Assembly: GCA_023390555.1 (NCBI GenBank)
Contig: JAEWCQ010000044.1
Span: 62,001-126,000, forward strand
Source: Bacillota bacterium
GTDB lineage: Bacteria > Bacillota > Clostridia > Lachnospirales > Lachnospiraceae
Length of the DNA: 64,000 nucleotides
Reading direction: 5' to 3'
A model generated the notes under the pieces. The model saw only the letters and a list, made by a program, of their open reading frames with translations, made no database searches and was not told the origin of the DNA. Made by a program: the position numbers and the translations under genes. Shown here piece by piece: positions 59,955 to 64,000 of this stretch (the stretch's first letter is position 1; every line of letters starts with the position of its first letter).

Positions 59955-62399
59955 TTATCCATACGTATGATACACATCATAAATGTTCCATGTATCCGTA
60001 TCTGCTTTTTCCTGTTCCAGCCTGTCTGCCCCTTTGGAAACTTCCAGTATCACCGGGCTTGTATCTGTAATGGCAAACACATTTCGATCCAGTATGAAAT
60101 CCGTTTTGGCATTCTCCAGCATACAATACGGAACAAAGGATTTCGCTGTCAATTCCAGCCTGCCTTCCTCTTTTGCACGAATCTGAATGTCCGGTTCCTC
60201 CAGCTTTAGATATTTCACCGGCACAAATGACTCCCACTCCTGTCTGCTCTTTTGCGCTCCGCCTTCTGTATACCGATATTGCATCTGAACAAAAACAGAA
60301 TCATCCCTTCCCAAAATCAGGGTCTCATAGTCTTTTGTAAAAATACACGCTGCACTTAACGGCGCAATTGTTTCCGAAATATCGATTTGATCTAACACTT
60401 TAAAATCCAGGGTTTTTAATGACAGGGTCCCTTCTACCCGGCACGGCTCTGTCGTCTCGTTGGAAATCCAGAAATGGCATGTCGTTCCATCTCTTTCGAT
60501 ACTTCCCGCAACCGGTGCATAAAACTCTCTCGCCATATAATGCAGCGCCTTGTATCTCCCATAATAGTCGATACTCGACCAGGACGCCACCGGCCAGTTG
60601 TCATTAAACTGCCAGTAGATGCTGCCCATGCACCGGCCTCTGTTTCTGCGCCAGTGCTCCACGCCTGACTTAATCGCATACCCCTGTATCACCTGACTTA
60701 AAAACACCAGATTTTCCAAATCCTTCGGATACCGGAACGTTTCAGACAGGTAGTAAAGAATCTTTCCGTTTGCAGCCGGGTTTTTCTGATGGGACTCCAT
60801 CACACGCGAAAAGAGATTCCGGTCTTCCTCTTCTGTAAATGCTTCAATGGTCTTAATGGATGGCAGTGACTGGAATCCAAACTCAGAGCAGAAGCGAAAG
60901 AAATGATTCCGATACTCGGTATAAGGTTTCTGCCCATGCCATACATCCCAGTAATGACTGTCTCCGCGGTTCTCGTCCCCGGGATCATCAAAGCTTCCTC
61001 CGGAAGACGGAGATGACGGCCAGTAAAATACATCCGGCGCATATTCTTTCACCGCGTTTGCAAGATAATATTCAAACTGCAGCAGGTAATCCTTGCGCAG
61101 AGCCGGTGCATGATCCTTCATATCCTTCCATTCCAGCCAGGCCACTTCCATCTCATTGTTTCCGCAGATCAGTCCAAGACACGGATGATTCCGAAAACGG
61201 ACCAGATTATCCTTTGCCTCTTCCAGAATGTTTTTCAGAAACGAATCATCCAGATCATATACATTGCACGCAAACATAAAATCCTGCCAGAGAATAATTC
61301 CATATTTATCACATAATTGATAAAATTCATCCGATGGATAATATCCGCCGCCCCAGATACGCAGAGAGTTAAAGTTGGCATAAACCGCGGCCTCAACATC
61401 TCTTTTCAGAACCTCCTGCGTTATGTTCGGATAAAAGCAGTCATCCGGAATATAGTCCGCACCACGGGCAAATATTTTCACACCGTTTACCATAAAAGCG
61501 AATTCTTTCCCCCACTGATCATCTTCCTGCGATACCGTCAACGTGCGCAGACCGATTGTATATTTTTTCTCCTGCGTCTCTTCATCCGGTGCATGTAACG
61601 TTACCGCTACGCTATAAAGCGGCTGTTTTCCATACCCGTTCGGCCACCATAACTCCGGTTTTTCTATGGCGATTTCCTTTTCGGTTCCATTATAGATGCA
61701 TACACCCTTTGGATCAGTTACCCGATAACGGATCTCAGTCATTGCATCTGCCTCACCGGAAATTTCCGTAGCCAGGTGCAGTGTTACCCGGTCCTTGTCC
61801 CAAATCTGACGAATCAGCGTTTCTTCCAGTTTTACTTTCTCATAGGCCACAAATTCAATGTCTCCATAGATCCCGCAATCAGGAAGCTGTGGACCCCAAT
61901 CCCAGCCAAACATGCAATGGGCTTTTCTTAAATACTGTTCACCCACCAATGTTCCGGTATTCGCCATGGTAATTTCCCGGCCCTTGGCAGGTTTACGGTT
62001 TTCGATGAATTCCAATGCTGAGAAAATTTTGACAGAAAGTGTATTTTTCCCTTCCTGAATCCACTCTCTGCAAGGAAATCGATAAATGCGGTGCATATTA
62101 TCAACATGTCCGATCTTATGACCGTTTAGAGAAATGTCCGCAATCGTATCCACTCCATGAAACACCAGTTCCATCTGTGGCTTCTGATATTCCTCCGATG
62201 TCACCTGGAAATTTCCTTCTATTTCAAAATCATTTCTTAAAAAATCCTTGACCTCATACTCATTTCTGCCATAAAACGGATTCGGAATCACTCCCTGCTT
62301 TCCAAAAGCTGTCATCGCAGACCCCGGAATAGAGAATGGATACCACTGGTTTTCACCGGAGATTCTGATCTGAAAGCACTCCTTGACTAATTTTTTCAT
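59955..62399 (-). CDS. GH2 beta-mannosidase
   Basis: An 814-residue exo-mannosidase. N-terminal jelly-roll (MELVFHGVDTIADISLNGH), immunoglobulin-like domain (PELWWPNGYGKQPLY), then the barrel with LRIWGGGYYPSDEFY, acid/base Glu in ICGNNEMEVAW and nucleophile Glu in FCSEFGFQSLPS. AHCMFGWDWGP is typical of mannosidases of GH2. No signal peptide. It would release mannose from short manno-oligosaccharides taken into the cell. Confidence 0.9.
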   Translation of the reverse strand: MKKLVKECFQIRISGENQWYPFSIPGSAMTAFGKQGVIPNPFYGRNEYEVKDFLRNDFEIEGNFQVTSEEYQKPQMELVFHGVDTIADISLNGHKIGHVDNMHRIYRFPCREWIQEGKNTLSVKIFSALEFIENRKPAKGREITMANTGTLVGEQYLRKAHCMFGWDWGPQLPDCGIYGDIEFVAYEKVKLEETLIRQIWDKDRVTLHLATEISGEADAMTEIRYRVTDPKGVCIYNGTEKEIAIEKPELWWPNGYGKQPLYSVAVTLHAPDEETQEKKYTIGLRTLTVSQEDDQWGKEFAFMVNGVKIFARGADYIPDDCFYPNITQEVLKRDVEAAVYANFNSLRIWGGGYYPSDEFYQLCDKYGIILWQDFMFACNVYDLDDSFLKNILEEAKDNLVRFRNHPCLGLICGNNEMEVAWLEWKDMKDHAPALRKDYLLQFEYYLANAVKEYAPDVFYWPSSPSSGGSFDDPGDENRGDSHYWDVWHGQKPYTEYRNHFFRFCSEFGFQSLPSIKTIEAFTEEEDRNLFSRVMESHQKNPAANGKILYYLSETFRYPKDLENLVFLSQVIQGYAIKSGVEHWRRNRGRCMGSIYWQFNDNWPVASWSSIDYYGRYKALHYMAREFYAPVAGSIERDGTTCHFWISNETTEPCRVEGTLSLKTLDFKVLDQIDISETIAPLSAACIFTKDYETLILGRDDSVFVQMQYRYTEGGAQKSRQEWESFVPVKYLKLEEPDIQIRAKEEGRLELTAKSFVPYCMLENAKTDFILDRNVFAITDTSPVILEVSKGADRLEQEKADTDTWNIYDVYHTYG

Positions 62400-62420
62400 T
62401 GTCTGTTCCTCTCTTTGCCA

Positions 62421-64000
62421 TCATAATTCTTCATACACAAAAGATTCAAAATCCGCATATACCGAATGACTCTTCAAATCACTGACTGTCATTCCCACGA
62501 AAGCACCGGTAAAGCCGTCCGCAAACTCATCCGACAGTACCTCTGTCCTTAAGGATTCTCCCAATTCTTTTTCGACACCATGTTCCAAATAGGAAAAATT
62601 GGTCTCATTTTCGTGCACCTTTATTCGAATACAGTATTTATCTGCATGAATCTCATGGCTTGCCATCCAGGTTGTCTTACCTGCTACGACCTGAAGGAGG
62701 TTCACGGTCGTAACTGCCTCATCTTCATCATAGGAAACAAATGCATAGTACTGGTTTTTCTCGTCATAACGGTAGATCAGGCCTGCCGCATGCTGAAAGG
62801 AATCCGGGGCGAAGGTAAAGGTTGTCTCTGCCTCAAATCGCAAAGATGACTGTCTTCTTGCGATCAGAGCCTGATCAAATCTGGAATAGATGGATTCTCT
62901 TCCGTAGATACGTAAACAGCCTTTTTTTTCTTCCAGCGTCATTCCCAGTGTTTTCCAGGGTTTGCGCAGTGTCTGGAAATCCCGGAAAAACGCTTCCCCA
63001 TGAAAGGAATAAACCACTTTTCTCTGCACTGATTTGCTGTCCGCTCCAATCCCTTCGAACGAATTTTCCGGAATGCGTGCGCCGCTTTTCAGATAAGGCC
63101 AATCCTCTTTCCAGATGATTTCCTGAATTGCAGTTTCGCGCCCCATAGGGCAATACTCGGTGCCTGGAATCGGCCTTGCACACAGGTGGGACAGATACCA
63201 TATTCCATCCTTACTTTCACAGAAACATCCATGCCCGGCCTTTTTCAACGCAACATTCTCAATCCCGATATACGCCTTTTCCTGCTGCACCAATGCCTGA
63301 TCCATGCTGCCGCTCCAGGAAGAGAGTACGGGATTTTGGGGATGCACTTCATAAGGTCCGTTCAGACAGCGGCTTCTGGCTACCGTAACTGCATGGAACC
63401 ATCCGGTCCCGCCTTCCGCACAAACAAGGTAGTAATATCCATTTCTCTTGAAAATCTGTGGACCCTCGATACTGCCGATTGCCGTTCCGCAAAATATTTT
63501 TTCCGGATTCCCAATTAATTTCTTCTGTTCGCTGTCATATTGCTGCAGCAGAATTCCCGTAAACGGTGCCTCGCCACAGCAGGCTTTCCGGTAATTCCAT
63601 TCCATATTCACAATCCATTTACTTCCATCTTCTTCATGAAAAATAGAAGGGTCAAAGCCACTGGAATTCAAATAAACAGGCTTGCTCCAGTTGCCCGTAA
63701 TCGTTGGAGCCGTAATCAGGTAATTGGACACCTCCATCACCGGATTCTCCCTCGCACCGTGAACCACTGTATAAATCAGATAAAATTGGCTTCCATCATA
63801 ACTCAGATGCGGTGCCCAGATTCCATCTGAGGCGCTGCATCCCTCCAGATCGGCTTTTTGGGCATCATCGAGCGGTGCCGTAAGGTATTCCCACTGCATC
63901 AGATTCTTTGAATGGTAGATCCGTACTCCGGGAAACCATTCAAACGTCGATACTGCCAGATAATAGTCGTCATCCACCCGAATCATGGATGGATCTGGAT
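62421..64000 (-). CDS. GH43 beta-xylosidase/arabinofuranosidase (partial, N-terminus beyond window)
   Basis: About 526 residues are visible; the frame is open to the right edge, where PDPSMIRVDDDYYLAVST contains the general-base Asp of the five-bladed propeller, so only some 10-15 N-terminal residues should be missing. Other marks: GIWAPHLSYDGSQFYLIYT, STIEGPQIFK-like SIEGPQIFKRNGYYYL with the acid Glu, and a C-terminal beta-sandwich (about 320-520). Typical of the GH43 group with xylosidase or arabinofuranosidase activity. Together with GH1 and GH2 it points to plant hemicellulose breakdown. Confidence 0.88.
   Translation of the reverse strand, partial: PDPSMIRVDDDYYLAVSTFEWFPGVRIYHSKNLMQWEYLTAPLDDAQKADLEGCSASDGIWAPHLSYDGSQFYLIYTVVHGARENPVMEVSNYLITAPTITGNWSKPVYLNSSGFDPSIFHEEDGSKWIVNMEWNYRKACCGEAPFTGILLQQYDSEQKKLIGNPEKIFCGTAIGSIEGPQIFKRNGYYYLVCAEGGTGWFHAVTVARSRCLNGPYEVHPQNPVLSSWSGSMDQALVQQEKAYIGIENVALKKAGHGCFCESKDGIWYLSHLCARPIPGTEYCPMGRETAIQEIIWKEDWPYLKSGARIPENSFEGIGADSKSVQRKVVYSFHGEAFFRDFQTLRKPWKTLGMTLEEKKGCLRIYGRESIYSRFDQALIARRQSSLRFEAETTFTFAPDSFQHAAGLIYRYDEKNQYYAFVSYDEDEAVTTVNLLQVVAGKTTWMASHEIHADKYCIRIKVHENETNFSYLEHGVEKELGESLRTEVLSDEFADGFTGAFVGMTVSDLKSHSVYADFESFVYEEL

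Noticed and set aside
1..64000. Mobile elements, CRISPR arrays, tRNA or rRNA genes
   Set aside because: No transposase or integrase frames, no regularly spaced repeats and no tRNA-like cloverleaf were noticed; the only repeated intergenic sequence is the 18-bp motif.

Overview
The window looks like chromosomal DNA of a low-to-middle GC Gram-positive anaerobe of the Clostridia, most likely Lachnospiraceae. The support is strong AGGAGG-type ribosome binding sites with some TTG starts, VanRS-like and YesN-like two-component systems, a 2-hydroxyacyl-CoA dehydratase with its activase, a YbhJ-type aconitase, a cytidylate-kinase-like protein and a glycoside hydrolase locus. Nearly all genes are on the minus strand. 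I saw no rRNA, tRNA, CRISPR array, insertion sequence or phage gene.

Layout. 1-7952: a FliK-like DUF6240-type protein (cut by the window edge), an HPt protein, glycogen branching enzyme and a TPR/AAA protein, read right to left from one promoter with a palindrome just behind it. 8034-13547: aconitase-family hydratase and a two-component system. 13889-20596: a small membrane protein, a coiled-coil protein, a degenerate PurM paralogue, a DUF362 ferredoxin protein, and a two-gene 2-hydroxyacyl-CoA dehydratase whose second subunit is fused to its activating ATPase. 20602-25288: two amidohydrolases, TraX-like membrane protein and M19 dipeptidase.

23639-37569 is a catabolic island: amidohydrolase, five-gene branched-chain amino acid/urea-type ABC transporter, a four-part HcnABC-like flavin/iron-sulfur dehydrogenase, RidA, an ornithine-cyclodeaminase homologue, an AraC-family regulator and an iron-type alcohol dehydrogenase. 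An identical 18-bp sequence, GTTCCGATTTTTACAATT, lies upstream of its three transcription units, each time with exactly 22 bp between its TTTACA and a -10-like hexamer. I read this as the operator of the AraC-type protein. The substrate is unknown; an N-substituted or cyclic amino compound fits the parts best.

37855-40255: a 40-residue membrane peptide, aspartase and a divergent Lrp-type regulator. 40264-55677: a complete nitrogen-scavenging block with a hybrid sensor kinase and YesN regulator, urea ABC transporter UrtABCDE, a REC-kinase hybrid, a cytidylate-kinase-like protein, and urease UreAB(fused)-C-E-F-G-D. 55866-64000: carbohydrate genes (GH13_18 phosphorylase, P-loop kinase-like protein, GH1, GH2 mannosidase, GH43).

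A recurring regulatory theme: six units (urtA-like 1, ocd, araC, ureAB, urtA 2 and the hybrid kinase) have an intrinsic terminator in the DNA just before the ribosome binding site. For at least three there is no room for a promoter between terminator and start codon, which implies attenuation/antitermination.
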